Counted from the first letter of the stretch, positions 54,470 to 63,714 are shown. The stretch is 64,000 nucleotides of DNA from Algoriphagus marincola DSM 16067 (GCF_000429405.1 NZ_AUBU01000003.1:434001-498000); one strand, 5' to 3'. The notes: generated by a model from the sequence alone, not told the origin. A program made the numbers and translations.

Positions 54470-55537
54470 TCAAATATTTGGAATCAATATTCTAGCCTCA
54501 ATCTCTTCTTTAGCATTCCTGACCAATTCAAAGGAAGCATCATTACCATATAGTGCTTGTAATCGCTTAGTCACATTTTTTAAACCGATCCCAAATGTTT
54601 GCTTTCCATCCAAGCTACCAGGGTTTGTAACCATAATCCTCAAATTCCCTTTTCGCTTTTGACAGACCACCCTTACCTTACCTCCATCGGGAACCTGACT
54701 TATTCCATGCTTGATTGCATTCTCAGCAAGGGTCAAAACCATGGCAGGAGGAATTTTGAGCTCCATGGTATCCTCCTCTAGCTGGATTTCTAATTCCAAC
54801 CTATCCCCAAACCTAATTTTTTCTAACTCCAAATATTTTTGAACTTCATTCATTTCATCTTGAATGGCTATCAAAGTCACCCGCTCATAGTTCAAAGAGA
54901 ATCTCAAGAGCTCTGAAAGTTTGATGATTCCATCTCTGGCCTTTTCCTGATCGATCAAAACCAAAGCTTTGATGGAATTCAATGAATTGAATAAAAAGTG
55001 GGGATTAAGTTGATTTTTCAGAAGTTCAAGTTCTGCTGATTTGGCAGCATTCTCTAAGATGAGCTTTTGTTCCTTTACGTATTGATTCTGTTTCATGATG
55101 TGATACAGATAATAAATCACTACCCAACCCATCACGTACCTTCCAAGATTCATCACCTGCCCAAAAAAGCTGATCCAGAACTCCCTTTTTGAAAAGTCAT
55201 CTGGATTGGTAAATACAGTCATTGGAACATATAGAAAAAAGGTCATCAAAAATGAAATTACCAAAACATCAAAAACTCCCTTGATCCAAATCCGCGATAG
55301 ATCTTTTTCAAAGATTGATTTCGGTATAAACCATTTTTTGTAGAAATGAGAAACCAAAACCCCTAAACTTGCCATTACAAGAAACTGGAAAAAATATTCC
55401 CACTGAAACTGTCCAAAAATAAAAAAGGTATAATTGACCGTCTCCACAAAAACTATGGAACTCCAGCCTAGAACCTGAAACACCCAATATAATTGCGTAT
55501 GGTTAAGTTTTACTGGAGTTCCTCTCAGCATATTCAT
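54470..55537 (-). CDS. LytS-type sensor histidine kinase
   Basis: Membrane kinase of 355 residues. Four hydrophobic helices fill the first 150 residues (VFQVLGWSSIVFVETVNYTFF, FFQFLVMASLGVLVSHF, VLVISFLMTFFLYVPM and YVMGWVVIYYLYHIM). The His_kinase domain follows with the phosphoacceptor His in LNPHFLFNSLNSIKAL near residue 200, and an ATPase region with AENAIKHGIS and GIGLKNVTKRLQALYG. No other sensory domain is seen. It is 2 bp from the end of the TraB gene upstream and 3 bp from its partner regulator downstream. Confidence 0.9.
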   Translation of the reverse strand: MNMLRGTPVKLNHTQLYWVFQVLGWSSIVFVETVNYTFFIFGQFQWEYFFQFLVMASLGVLVSHFYKKWFIPKSIFEKDLSRIWIKGVFDVLVISFLMTFFLYVPMTVFTNPDDFSKREFWISFFGQVMNLGRYVMGWVVIYYLYHIMKQNQYVKEQKLILENAAKSAELELLKNQLNPHFLFNSLNSIKALVLIDQEKARDGIIKLSELLRFSLNYERVTLIAIQDEMNEVQKYLELEKIRFGDRLELEIQLEEDTMELKIPPAMVLTLAENAIKHGISQVPDGGKVRVVCQKRKGNLRIMVTNPGSLDGKQTFGIGLKNVTKRLQALYGNDASFELVRNAKEEIEARILIPNI

Positions 55538-55538
55538 T

Positions 55539-56411
55539 TTACTTCACAGCCTCTACTTTGTACCCAGCTTTCTCAAGTAAGCTTATCACACCGTTTTCTC
55601 CACCGAGATGTCCCGCACCTACCGCAAAAAAGGTTGCTTCTTCCTTCATGAGATTTTCCATATCATCAATCCATTCTTCATTTCTGTCATCTAGCATGAT
55701 CTCCGCAAAATCCCCGGTCATAGTGCCTGATTCAGCTATCATTTTATACAATTGATCCAAATCTTCGGCCTGATAGGCTTCAATTATTTTGGCAAACTCC
55801 TTTTGTGTATAATCCTCGGTAACCATTTTACCCAACTCATCTAGCTGATAATCAATGGGGATCTGATCAAAAACCTGCATCTGAAATTCAACCGTTTCTA
55901 AGCCCAAAATCTCCTTTTGCTGTTCAGTTGCTAGATTGGTAAAAAACAGCTCATAGCTTTCAATCTGCTCACAAGGAAGCTGCTTCAGCATAATCATGCT
56001 CGAAAGCACAAATGGCTTAAGCACTCCAAACTGGGAGATATTAGCACCATAATTTTCCATCAAAAACTTATTCAGAGCCTCTTTATATTCTTCCTTGATC
56101 TGAGGTTCGAGGTTTTTCATTCCGGCATTTAGCGAAAGTTGCTGCATTTTCTGCTGCATCGTAGGATCATCCATATCGAGCTCCATCACAAGCTGATCAG
56201 TATTTTCAAAGGCCTCTTTGATTCTATCATCCATCATAAACTGATCAGGACAGATCAAATGAATGGTACCAAACAGATAAGAATCTTCAACTAGTCCATT
56301 CCCACTAATCTTCCACAGGAGACTTTTCTCCGACTGAGCATGCGTAGTTAAGCCTGCTGAAATCACCAGCAGGAGAACCAATAGCCATTGTGATAAATTA
56401 AATTTCTTCAT
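55539..56411 (-). CDS. TraB/GumN family protein, exported
   Basis: A 290-residue protein with signal peptide LLVLLLVISAGLTTHAQ (residues 10-26). Family marks: SYLFGTIHL near residue 45 (the first conserved GTxH motif), DQLVMELDMDD near residue 72, and the C-terminal FFAVGAGHLGGENGVISLL near residue 261 with the second GxxH motif, as in TraB/GumN (Tiki-like) putative metalloproteases. It may cleave a secreted peptide or protein; substrate unknown. It is the first gene of a tight four-gene operon with a LytS/LytTR system. Confidence 0.85.
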   Translation of the reverse strand: MKKFNLSQWLLVLLLVISAGLTTHAQSEKSLLWKISGNGLVEDSYLFGTIHLICPDQFMMDDRIKEAFENTDQLVMELDMDDPTMQQKMQQLSLNAGMKNLEPQIKEEYKEALNKFLMENYGANISQFGVLKPFVLSSMIMLKQLPCEQIESYELFFTNLATEQQKEILGLETVEFQMQVFDQIPIDYQLDELGKMVTEDYTQKEFAKIIEAYQAEDLDQLYKMIAESGTMTGDFAEIMLDDRNEEWIDDMENLMKEEATFFAVGAGHLGGENGVISLLEKAGYKVEAVK

Positions 56412-56648
56412 GATTTTAAGGTTTTATTGATCCTAAGCTAGAAACAAGCGAATAAAAACCTGCAAAAAACTTTTCAATCGCATAAAATCAGCTGTTCAGC
56501 TAAGAAAAAACCTGCTGAATAACACCGACTTTCTAGACTAATTGAAAAATTAATTAAAAAATACGTAAGAAAAATTCTGAATTTCGTTTCTATTCATTTA
56601 AATTGACACAATAGAAAGCCAAACTTGCTCTCAAACCTATTATTACAA

Positions 56649-57677
56649 ATGAAAAACAGAAGGGAATTTCTCGTAAAATCTGCAATTGGAGTGGCCTCAC
56701 TTGTGGTAGCTCCGGGATTATTGAAGGGTGCACCAGCAATAATTAAAAGCTGGAACAAGCCCGATAGTCGAATCAATGGCGTACAAATCGGCTGTATCAC
56801 CTATTCCTTTCGATCTCTTCCTGACCAAAGCGCAGAAGCTACTCTAAAGTATGTCGTTGACAGTGGAATTTCAGCAATCGAATTGATGGGAGATCCAGTG
56901 GAGAGTTTTGCCGGAATGCCTCAGGCTAATTTTGATCGCAGGAAAGCCTGGCAACTTGGCCGGAAAGCTAGAGCCGGAGAAAATTTGACCGAAGATGAGC
57001 AAAAAGAGTTGAAGGATATCCAATCGGAGGCAGACGCTTATTCAAAAGCTGTGGCTGATTGGAGAGCAAGTGCCGATATGGCTCCATTTGAAAAGCTTCG
57101 AAAGATGTACAAGGATGCAGGTGTAAGCATTTATGCCTTCAAGCCCAGTGCTTTCGGCCCTAATAATACCGATGCAGAAATCGCCTATGGAATGAAAGCA
57201 GCGAGAGCTTTGGGAGCTTCTCATGTCACGCTAGAGCATCCATCTAATGATGCGCATACACTCAAGCTGGGCAAAATGGGCGAGCAAAATAAATTGTCTG
57301 TAGCCTATCATGGTCATGAGCAGCAAACTTTTGACTTTTGGGACACCGCCTTGGCTCAGAGCCCAAACAATGCACTAAATCTAGATATGGGTCACTATAT
57401 CGCTGCAGGACACCAAGATCTTTTTCCACTGATTGAAAAAAACCATCAGCGGATTCTCAGTATGCATACCAAGGACAGGCAGACACCTGAGCATGGTAAT
57501 GGAAATGTAGCTTGGGGGACTGGAGACACTCCGATTGGAGATGTTTTGAAAATGATGCAAAAAAACAAATACAAATTTCCAGCTACGATCGAATTGGAAT
57601 ATCAAGTTCCTGAAAATTCAGATCCTGTCTCTGAAGTACAAAAATGTTTGGAATTTTGTAGAAAGTCTTTGGCCTGA
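56649..57677 (+). CDS. Tat-exported sugar phosphate isomerase/epimerase-like protein
   Basis: Xylose-isomerase-like TIM barrel of 342 residues. The N-terminus KNRREFLVKSAIGVASLVVAPG (residues 2-23) is a classic twin-arginine signal, so the folded protein is exported. Barrel motifs: IAAGHQDLFPLI near residue 257, LSVAYHGHEQ near residue 218, and GSGD-like GTGDTPIGDVLK near residue 298; His and Glu in HGHEQ, NLDMGH and ELEYQVP fit the metal site. Substrate unknown; related proteins act on sugars and inositols. Start ATG at 56649; eight further codons are open upstream. Confidence 0.85.
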   Translation: MKNRREFLVKSAIGVASLVVAPGLLKGAPAIIKSWNKPDSRINGVQIGCITYSFRSLPDQSAEATLKYVVDSGISAIELMGDPVESFAGMPQANFDRRKAWQLGRKARAGENLTEDEQKELKDIQSEADAYSKAVADWRASADMAPFEKLRKMYKDAGVSIYAFKPSAFGPNNTDAEIAYGMKAARALGASHVTLEHPSNDAHTLKLGKMGEQNKLSVAYHGHEQQTFDFWDTALAQSPNNALNLDMGHYIAAGHQDLFPLIEKNHQRILSMHTKDRQTPEHGNGNVAWGTGDTPIGDVLKMMQKNKYKFPATIELEYQVPENSDPVSEVQKCLEFCRKSLA

Positions 57678-57709
57678 TTCCTTGAAAAACAGGAACTTAA
57701 CACAGCCTG

Positions 57710-57738
57710 CCGGCAGCGGAAACGTTGCCGGTTTTTTT
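57710..57738 (+). terminator. Strong intrinsic terminator with GAAA tetraloop
   Basis: A 9-bp stem (57710-57718 with 57723-57731, one G-U pair) capped by GAAA and followed by seven T residues, 33 bp after the isomerase-like gene. It touches the stop of the convergent aminotransferase gene at 57737. Confidence 0.92.
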
Positions 57739-58891
57739 ATAGAATTCGTTTCAAACCCTCCAATCTTCCTAGTGCCTCCTGCAACTCAGAATCTTCTTTT
57801 GCAAAGCAAAATCGAATAAACTTATGGTCCTGCCCATTGTGATAAAATGCCGAAACGGGGATGCAGGCAACTTTGAGCTCTTTTGTCATACGCTCCGCCA
57901 ATTCCTTATCTGAGATATCTGATAGGTGACCATAGGAGGCCATCTGAAAAAAGCTTCCTTGCGCAGGACTAAATTCCAAGCCTGTTGTTTTTAATCCCTG
58001 GCAGAAAAAATCCCGCTTTTTCTGATAGAATTCAGAAACTGATTCATAATTAGATGGAGTCTTCAGGTATTCTGCCAAGGCATATTGGATTGGCGTCACC
58101 GTGCTGAAAGTGACAAATTGATGAATCTTCCGAAACTCCTCCATCAGTTCTGGTGGGGCGATGCAAAACCCTACTTTCCATCCTGTCACATGAAAGGTTT
58201 TGCCAAATGATCCGCATACGAATGACTTTTCCCTCAACTCTTCATGTCCTATGAGAGACAGATGCTTTCTCTCATCAAAAGTGATATGCTCATATACTTC
58301 GTCGCTGATCACAAAGATATTTCGATCCCTTATCAGTTGGGCCAAATGATCCAAATCCGAAGAAGACCAAACATAGCCGGAAGGATTGTGAGGAGTGTTG
58401 ATTACGATTGCCTTGGTTTTAAAAGTCACGGAGGAAATAACCCTTTCCCAATCGATTGAAAAATCGCCTTTTTTCAAAGGAATATGAATGGGAATTCCAC
58501 CACTGAGGAGAATTGCAGGCTCATAGCTATCATAAGCAGGCTCCAAAATCAAGACTTCGTCTCCAGGCTTAACCACCGCTGTGATCGCACAAAAAATAGC
58601 CTCGGTAGCCCCTGAAACTATACTAATTTCAGTTTCTGGATTAGGTCTATATGCATGGCAAAGTTCTGTTTTGGCTGATAGCACATCTCGGAGGGCGGGA
58701 ACGCCCGACATCGGAGCATATTGATTAAACCCTTCTCTTGTGTACTTGGCTACCAACTCCAAGAGCACTGGATCGGAATCAAAGCCTGGAAAGCCTTGAG
58801 ATAAATTGATAGCATTATGATCTTTGGCCATTTGAGACATGACCGTAAATATGGTGGTACCTACGTGGGGTAATTTTGATCGAAGGGGCAT
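57737..58891 (-). CDS. Methionine/kynurenine aminotransferase-like enzyme
   Basis: Fold type I aminotransferase of 384 residues resembling YbdL of E. coli (methionine aminotransferase) and kynurenine aminotransferases. Seen: INLSQGFPGFDSDP near residue 28, NQYAPMSGVPALR near residue 57, IVSGATEAIFCA near residue 90, NTPHNPSG near residue 164 and the PLP Lys in CGSFGKTFHVTGWKVGF near residue 232. The reaction would salvage the methionine precursor 2-oxo-4-methylthiobutanoate, but no salvage genes are adjacent. Confidence 0.87.
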   Translation of the reverse strand: MPLRSKLPHVGTTIFTVMSQMAKDHNAINLSQGFPGFDSDPVLLELVAKYTREGFNQYAPMSGVPALRDVLSAKTELCHAYRPNPETEISIVSGATEAIFCAITAVVKPGDEVLILEPAYDSYEPAILLSGGIPIHIPLKKGDFSIDWERVISSVTFKTKAIVINTPHNPSGYVWSSSDLDHLAQLIRDRNIFVISDEVYEHITFDERKHLSLIGHEELREKSFVCGSFGKTFHVTGWKVGFCIAPPELMEEFRKIHQFVTFSTVTPIQYALAEYLKTPSNYESVSEFYQKKRDFFCQGLKTTGLEFSPAQGSFFQMASYGHLSDISDKELAERMTKELKVACIPVSAFYHNGQDHKFIRFCFAKEDSELQEALGRLEGLKRIL

Positions 58892-58977
58892 GAATTAAAT
58901 TTATGCTACAGAAAGCATCTAAAATGAAGATTTAACTTGTAAGTATTAATTCTTAATTTGATAAAAATAACCGAGCA

Positions 58978-60435
58978 ATGAAACCCTTTCCAATTTTTCT
59001 AACCCTATTACTACTTTCTTTCCATTCGATAGCCTTCTGCCAAGAGCCGATCAAACTCTTGCCGGAAAACCCTCACTATTTCGAATACAAGGGAAAACCA
59101 TTAGCCCTAATTACTTCAGCTGAACATTATGGTGCCTTGGTGAATTTGGATTTTGACTTTGAGAAATACTTGAGGACACTACATCAAGAGGGCATGAACT
59201 ATACCCGGATTTTTATGGGAAGTTATTTTGAAATAGCTTCTACCAGCTTTGGGATCAAATACAACACGCTAGCACCAGAGAAAAACCGGGTAATCACACC
59301 CTGGAATACCGTGGAGCGTGACGGAAGAATTTTGTACGACTGGTCAAGCTATAACCCCACCTATTTTGAGAGATTACATGAGTTTATGAGGCTGGCTGAG
59401 GAGCTCGACATCATCGTAGAAGTTACTTTTTTCTCTTCCATTTACACAGATGAACACTGGGAAATCAACCCCCAAAACCCTTTAAACAGAATAGATTCAG
59501 CAGCTCCACTTGAGCGAAAACTGGTACACACTACTCGAAACGGATCCTTGCTCGAACTTCAAAAGTCTTATGTCAGCAAGTTGGTGAAAGAACTCAACCC
59601 ATACCCGAACTTCTTCTTTGAAATCCAAAATGAGCCTTGGTCCGACCGAGGTCGATCCATCCTAAATCTGAAAAATCAATATTCATTAGATGCTGACTGG
59701 ACAGAAAAAATCGACATTGCAGACTCACTTTCCTTGGCTTGGCAAGATGAAATGGTCAAAACCATTGTAGAATCAGAAAGCGGCCTTCCCAAGAAGCACC
59801 TGATCGCCCAGAACTATTCAAACTTCTACGCACCGCTTTCCAAAATATCCGAGCATATTTCCATTCTTAATTTTCACTACAACTGGCCCCAATCTGCCAC
59901 TATGAATTATCATTGGGATCGGGTAATTGGCTTTGATGAATCAGGGTTTGCCGGAAACTCCGACATGGTTTACCGAAGACAGGCTTGGGCATTTTTATTT
60001 TCTGGCGGAGGGCTTTTCAATAATTTAGATTATTCATTTTTCACCAGTAAAGAAGATGGCACACTTGTGAATGAAGCACCTGGAGGTGGTAGTGTGAGTC
60101 TTAGAAAGCAGTTGAAAATCCTCCATGACTTCTTCCATTCCTTTGACTTGAAATTCCTCACTCCTGATCAGGATGTGGTAATTGGGTCTCCTGGATTCCT
60201 AACCTATGCCATGAAAAATGGAAATCAGGGGTATGGATTCTTTGTGGTCGAGGCAGGAGAACAGTCCAGCTACCTAAAGCTGAATGTACCGCCGGGAACC
60301 TATCGAGTGGAACTACTCAATACCCTGACTGGCGAATTGAAGAATATCCGCAGCTTTCAAGTCACAGTCGAAGAGCTGATTTTAACCCTTAAGCTTAATG
60401 AAGGCGAGATCGCCGTCAAACTGATAAAAGAGTGA
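58978..60435 (+). CDS. Secreted clan GH-A glycoside hydrolase-like protein
   Basis: Exported TIM-barrel protein of 485 residues. Signal peptide with FLTLLLLSFHSIAFCQ (residues 6-21); the Cys before Gln suggests possible lipoprotein processing, though the lipobox is poor. After LITSAEHYGALVN near residue 44 comes the acid/base Glu in FFEIQNEPWSD near residue 216 and a likely nucleophile Glu in GFDESGFAG near residue 320, the two-Glu pattern of clan GH-A. A small C-terminal beta domain (about 405-485) follows. Substrate cannot be read. The stop overlaps the next gene by 4 bp. Confidence 0.8.
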   Translation: MKPFPIFLTLLLLSFHSIAFCQEPIKLLPENPHYFEYKGKPLALITSAEHYGALVNLDFDFEKYLRTLHQEGMNYTRIFMGSYFEIASTSFGIKYNTLAPEKNRVITPWNTVERDGRILYDWSSYNPTYFERLHEFMRLAEELDIIVEVTFFSSIYTDEHWEINPQNPLNRIDSAAPLERKLVHTTRNGSLLELQKSYVSKLVKELNPYPNFFFEIQNEPWSDRGRSILNLKNQYSLDADWTEKIDIADSLSLAWQDEMVKTIVESESGLPKKHLIAQNYSNFYAPLSKISEHISILNFHYNWPQSATMNYHWDRVIGFDESGFAGNSDMVYRRQAWAFLFSGGGLFNNLDYSFFTSKEDGTLVNEAPGGGSVSLRKQLKILHDFFHSFDLKFLTPDQDVVIGSPGFLTYAMKNGNQGYGFFVVEAGEQSSYLKLNVPPGTYRVELLNTLTGELKNIRSFQVTVEELILTLKLNEGEIAVKLIKE

Positions 60436-60944
60436 GACAAAAATTCCCCAGCAAACTATCAGCCTTTGACTACAATCATTGGCAGTATCACTTCCCGGTG
60501 CCGGATGAGGTAGCTATTTCAATGATTCGTGATGATAACCGGAGAGTATTGGCCTGGTTTGAGGAAGAAGGTCCTTTCCATGTTGCATTGATGAAGGCTA
60601 GGGAATATTGGTATATTCTGATAACCAAAAATCTTAGAAAAAAGCTTGGTGTAAAGGAAAGCAACGCCTGCGTCATTACGCTAGAGCAAGATCAGAGCGA
60701 GTATGGTCATGAAGTCCCTGAAGAGTTTGAGGTACTTTTGGATCAAGATGAAGAAGGTCAAAAATATTTCAACTCCCTTACTCCAGGAAAGCAGCGATCA
60801 TTAATCTATTTGGTCACCAAAGTAAAAAATCCAGAAAGTCGAATGAAAAAGTCTTTGGCTATCTTGCATCACCTCAAAGTGGCCGAAGGGAAACTGGACT
60901 TCAAACAGCTAAATGAATGGATCAAGCATTACAATAACCTTTAG
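60432..60944 (+). CDS. YdeI/OmpD-associated family protein with DUF1905-like domain
   Basis: A 170-residue cytoplasmic protein. The N-terminal half has WQYHFPVPDEVA and NRRVLAWFEEEGPFHVALMK, in the style of DUF1905 beta-barrels; the C-terminal half has TPGKQRSLIYLVTKVKNPES with a helical YdeI-like pattern. Function is unknown. It starts with GTG at 60432, overlapping the previous stop, and precedes a small hypothetical gene by 6 bp. Confidence 0.75.
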   Translation: MRQKFPSKLSAFDYNHWQYHFPVPDEVAISMIRDDNRRVLAWFEEEGPFHVALMKAREYWYILITKNLRKKLGVKESNACVITLEQDQSEYGHEVPEEFEVLLDQDEEGQKYFNSLTPGKQRSLIYLVTKVKNPESRMKKSLAILHHLKVAEGKLDFKQLNEWIKHYNNL

Positions 60945-60950
60945 GAAATC

Positions 60951-61175
60951 ATGAATCAAAAAGCTTTTGAAAAAATCCGAAAAATAGCATTTGATGCCTT
61001 GGAGCCAGTTGATCGAGAATCGCTGACTGAGTCTTGGGAAGATGCAGTTGTAAAAGAATCAGAAAATCAATTTTTTGTAACCTTCAAAACATTTGAAGAT
61101 TTGATCAAGGGACCTCTGACCGTCCTGATTGACAAGAAAACAAAGGAAGTATTGATGATTCAGCCTAGAGGATAA
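60951..61175 (+). CDS. Small hypothetical protein
   Basis: A 74-residue acidic and basic mixed protein that I do not recognise. It has LEPVDRESLTESWEDAVV near residue 17 and FVTFKTFEDLIKGPLTVLID, a pattern of alternating helix and strand. The ATG follows the YdeI-like gene by 6 bp, so it is probably co-transcribed with it. Confidence 0.6.
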   Translation: MNQKAFEKIRKIAFDALEPVDRESLTESWEDAVVKESENQFFVTFKTFEDLIKGPLTVLIDKKTKEVLMIQPRG

Positions 61176-61194
61176 AAAAAGGGGCCGAAGCCCC
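61174..61194 (-). terminator. Terminator of the THX gene
   Basis: On the minus strand, a perfect 5-bp GGGGC/GCCCC stem (61181-61185 with 61190-61194) with a 4-nt TTCG loop is followed by seven T residues (61174-61180 as A on the plus strand). It lies 12 bp after the THX stop codon and overlaps the convergent hypothetical gene's end. Confidence 0.85.
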
Positions 61195-61205
61195 TGGTAC
61201 ATCAA

Positions 61206-61334
61206 TCATTCATTTTTTTCTAAACCCAATTTCAGGCGCCTCGCTTGGCGATTCGCTTCCTTTTTGGGTCTACTTGCTCCGAAAGTTCCACGATTGATTT
61301 TTCCTCGTCTGGATTTCAAATCTCCTCTTCCCAT
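61206..61334 (-). CDS. 30S ribosomal protein THX
   Basis: A 42-codon gene found by hand on the minus strand, from ATG at 61334 to TGA at 61206. The peptide begins MGRGDLKSRRGKINRGTFG and continues ASRPKKE, the signature of the small basic THX protein that sits in the head of the 30S subunit in Thermus and Bacteroidetes. Its GKI-x-R-G-x-F/Y-G-x-SRP motif is clear, and a strong terminator follows. Genes this short are often missed in annotation. Confidence 0.9.
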   Translation of the reverse strand: MGRGDLKSRRGKINRGTFGASRPKKEANRQARRLKLGLEKNE

Positions 61335-61454
61335 AAGAATTTAGGTTTTTGTTTCACATACGTTAAAATTAAAAAACATAGCCATTCAAGTCAATTTTGA
61401 GACAATTGGTAATGTCGAAGGCAAAAATCATTTCTGAATTTCCTAACTTCCCTC

Positions 61455-62168
61455 ATGCAGAAAAGCCTACAAATCAATATCGATTTAGGAGAAGGAGTTC
61501 CCCACGAAAAAAAACTGATCCCATACCTCCACGCTGCATCTGTGGCTTGCGGTGGACATTACGGAGATCGAGACAGTATTCGGGAGACGGTATTAGCCTG
61601 TGGCGAATTGGAAAAAAAAGTAGGAGCTCATCCCTCCTACCCTGACCGGAAAAATTTCGGCAGAAAATCCTACCGGATGCATCGGATGCAATTGCTGGAT
61701 ACCTTGCTCGAGCAGATCCATTTATTTCAAGAAGTAATTCAAGCTCAGGAAATGGATTTTGACCATATCAAATTTCATGGGGCGCTCTATAATGATGCAG
61801 CATCACAGCCAGAACTTGCCAATTGGTTGAGTGAATTTTTATACTCCGAATTTCCGGAGATCCCCGTCTTCGTACCTCCTTTTTCGGAAATGGAGCGAGC
61901 TGCAAAATTTGTGGGGCTAAAAACCAGAAAAGAGCTATTTGGAGATCGAGCTTACACGGATCAATTACTCTTACTCCCAAGAACTGAAAAAGGAGCACTT
62001 CTAACAAGTTTTGAGGAAATTGAAGCACACATTTCTCCGATGTTAAAAGAGTCAAAAATCCATACCAAAAGCGGCAAAGAGATTAAACTGTCGGCAGAAA
62101 CGATCTGCTTTCACGGAGACAATCCGGGGATTCTTGATTTTCTTCCCAAAATCTTTAGTAAATGGTAG
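61455..62168 (+). CDS. pxpA: 5-oxoprolinase subunit PxpA (LamB/YcsF)
   Basis: One of three subunits of the ATP-dependent prokaryotic 5-oxoprolinase, which opens pyroglutamate to glutamate. The 237-residue protein has INIDLGEGVPHE near residue 7, ASVACGGHYGDRDSIRETV near residue 28, VGAHPSYPDRKNFGR near residue 57, IKFHGALYNDA near residue 104 and CFHGDNPGI near residue 217, conserved in the LamB/YcsF family. Usual length is near 250. It overlaps the pxpB start by 7 bp. Confidence 0.9.
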   Translation: MQKSLQINIDLGEGVPHEKKLIPYLHAASVACGGHYGDRDSIRETVLACGELEKKVGAHPSYPDRKNFGRKSYRMHRMQLLDTLLEQIHLFQEVIQAQEMDFDHIKFHGALYNDAASQPELANWLSEFLYSEFPEIPVFVPPFSEMERAAKFVGLKTRKELFGDRAYTDQLLLLPRTEKGALLTSFEEIEAHISPMLKESKIHTKSGKEIKLSAETICFHGDNPGILDFLPKIFSKW

Positions 62169-62854
62169 TCAAAAGACCAGAATTAAGGAAAATCACCCCA
62201 AGAATATGGGAATTGTTTTGGGAGGAAGAACCCTCAAGCAGCCTTCGCAACACTAGAATTGGCCTTAAAAAATGGCTGGAGAATCAATACCATTCAAAAC
62301 TCCTTGAAATCAGACAGGGGTATCAGACTATCAGTATTGTTTGGAAAAATGAAGGTCCGGAGGATTTCTATACTTCACTTCCCAAATGCTTTAACTCAGA
62401 AGATTTAAAACCCCAAACTTGGGAAATCCCAGTCTGCTATGGAGGAAAATTCGGAAAGGATTTAGATCAGCTTTGTAAGGAGAAAGCCATTACCAAAGAA
62501 AACCTGATTCAGATTCACAGTCAGAGTGAATATGTATTGGAGTTTTATGGCTTTTTGCCGGGATTCATGTATTTATCAGGTCTGCATCCAGATTTGATAT
62601 CGGCTAGAAAACGCATTCCTGATCGAAAGATTGACGCAGGATCAGTAGCTATTGGAGGGAAGCAAACAGGGATATATCCCCTAGAAAGCCCAGGAGGATG
62701 GCATATTATTGGAAAAACTCCAATTCAAATTTTCGACAAAGATCAAAACCCTCCGGTGAATCCGCAACCCGGAGACTTCATTCGATTTTATCCGATATCT
62801 GAGGAAGAATTTGATGAATTATCAGCTAGCTCCAAAACTCTAGGACAGTCATGA
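62162..62854 (+). CDS. pxpB: 5-oxoprolinase subunit PxpB (KipI-like)
   Basis: Allophanate hydrolase subunit 1-type protein of 230 residues. It has CYGGKFGKDLDQLC near residue 97, YVLEFYGFLPGFMYLSGL near residue 122 (the GFxPGFxYL signature), and VAIGGKQTGIYPLESPGGWH near residue 162. In B. subtilis the homologue KipI inhibits the sporulation kinase KinA, but within the pxpA-pxpB-pxpC cluster the 5-oxoprolinase role applies. It overlaps pxpC by 4 bp (ATGA). Confidence 0.9.
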   Translation: MVVKRPELRKITPRIWELFWEEEPSSSLRNTRIGLKKWLENQYHSKLLEIRQGYQTISIVWKNEGPEDFYTSLPKCFNSEDLKPQTWEIPVCYGGKFGKDLDQLCKEKAITKENLIQIHSQSEYVLEFYGFLPGFMYLSGLHPDLISARKRIPDRKIDAGSVAIGGKQTGIYPLESPGGWHIIGKTPIQIFDKDQNPPVNPQPGDFIRFYPISEEEFDELSASSKTLGQS

Positions 62855-63714
62855 TCAAAGACCCTGCATCTGCCAGCATTTTGAAAACTGGCCCAGGCAC
62901 CAAAATCAGAGATCTGGGACGGAATGGGATGGCTGAATATGGGATCGCTCAAGCAGGTCCATTGGATCATTTAGCCTATCTATGGGTAAACCATTTACTG
63001 AGAAACCACCAAGATGACGCCGTTCTGGAAATCACCCAACCAGGTTTCTCCATTCGATTTGACGCTCCGACTCTGATTTGCCTTGCTGGTGCTAAAGCTC
63101 AAGTATTTTTGAATGGGAAGGAAGCTGGCTCATCTGGTCTTATTCCTATTTTGGAAGGGTCAAAGCTAGAAATTGGAAACTTTGAATCAGGCAGTATTCT
63201 ATACCTCGGAATAAAGTGGGGCTTCCGAAGTCCCTCTTTGCTTGGTTCGAGAAGCTATTTCACAGGAATCAGTGATCAAGATTTTATAAAAAAGGGAGAT
63301 TTTATCCCCTATTTTACCAATCATGAAACACCTATCATTCAGACATCTAGTCAAGCAAATTGGGACTATAAATACCTCTCGGAATCAACAATAAGAGTGT
63401 ATGCAGGACCAGAATTTTACCAACTCTCTGAAAGTGAGAAGGAAGAAATTATGGGCCTTGAATTCACCATTTCAACCTTAAAAAACAGCATGGCTATCCA
63501 GCTTGAAGAATCTTTTCCTAATCAACTCTCAGAAATATACACCACGCCAGTATACCCGGGAACTGTTCAACTGACACCGGGGGGAAAACTCATTTGCTTG
63601 CTAAGCGATGCCCAAGTCACGGGAGGATACCCCCGAATACTCCAGATTCACGAAGATGATATAAGGATTTTGGCACAAAAAAAACCGAATCAAAAGATCC
63701 GGTTTTTAATCTAA
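62851..63714 (+). CDS. pxpC: 5-oxoprolinase subunit PxpC (KipA-like)
   Basis: Allophanate hydrolase subunit 2-type protein of 287 residues. Seen: TGPGTKIRDLGRNGMAEYGI near residue 12, AGPLDHLAYLWVN near residue 35, VLEITQPGF near residue 56, GSRSYFTGI near residue 131 and GTVQLTPGGKLICLLSDAQVTGGYP across residues 233-257, a region that matches the family's QxTPxGxP-like end. Last gene of the 5-oxoprolinase operon; a hairpin overlaps its final codons. Confidence 0.9.
   Translation: MIKDPASASILKTGPGTKIRDLGRNGMAEYGIAQAGPLDHLAYLWVNHLLRNHQDDAVLEITQPGFSIRFDAPTLICLAGAKAQVFLNGKEAGSSGLIPILEGSKLEIGNFESGSILYLGIKWGFRSPSLLGSRSYFTGISDQDFIKKGDFIPYFTNHETPIIQTSSQANWDYKYLSESTIRVYAGPEFYQLSESEKEEIMGLEFTISTLKNSMAIQLEESFPNQLSEIYTTPVYPGTVQLTPGGKLICLLSDAQVTGGYPRILQIHEDDIRILAQKKPNQKIRFLI
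63681..63707. terminator. Terminator overlapping the end of pxpC
   Basis: A 7-bp stem (63681-63687 with 63700-63706, AAAACCG/CGGTTTT) with a 12-nt loop, inside the last codons of pxpC. A-rich 5' and T-rich 3' flanks suit use in both directions, serving also the minus-strand gene that ends at 63730. Confidence 0.65.
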
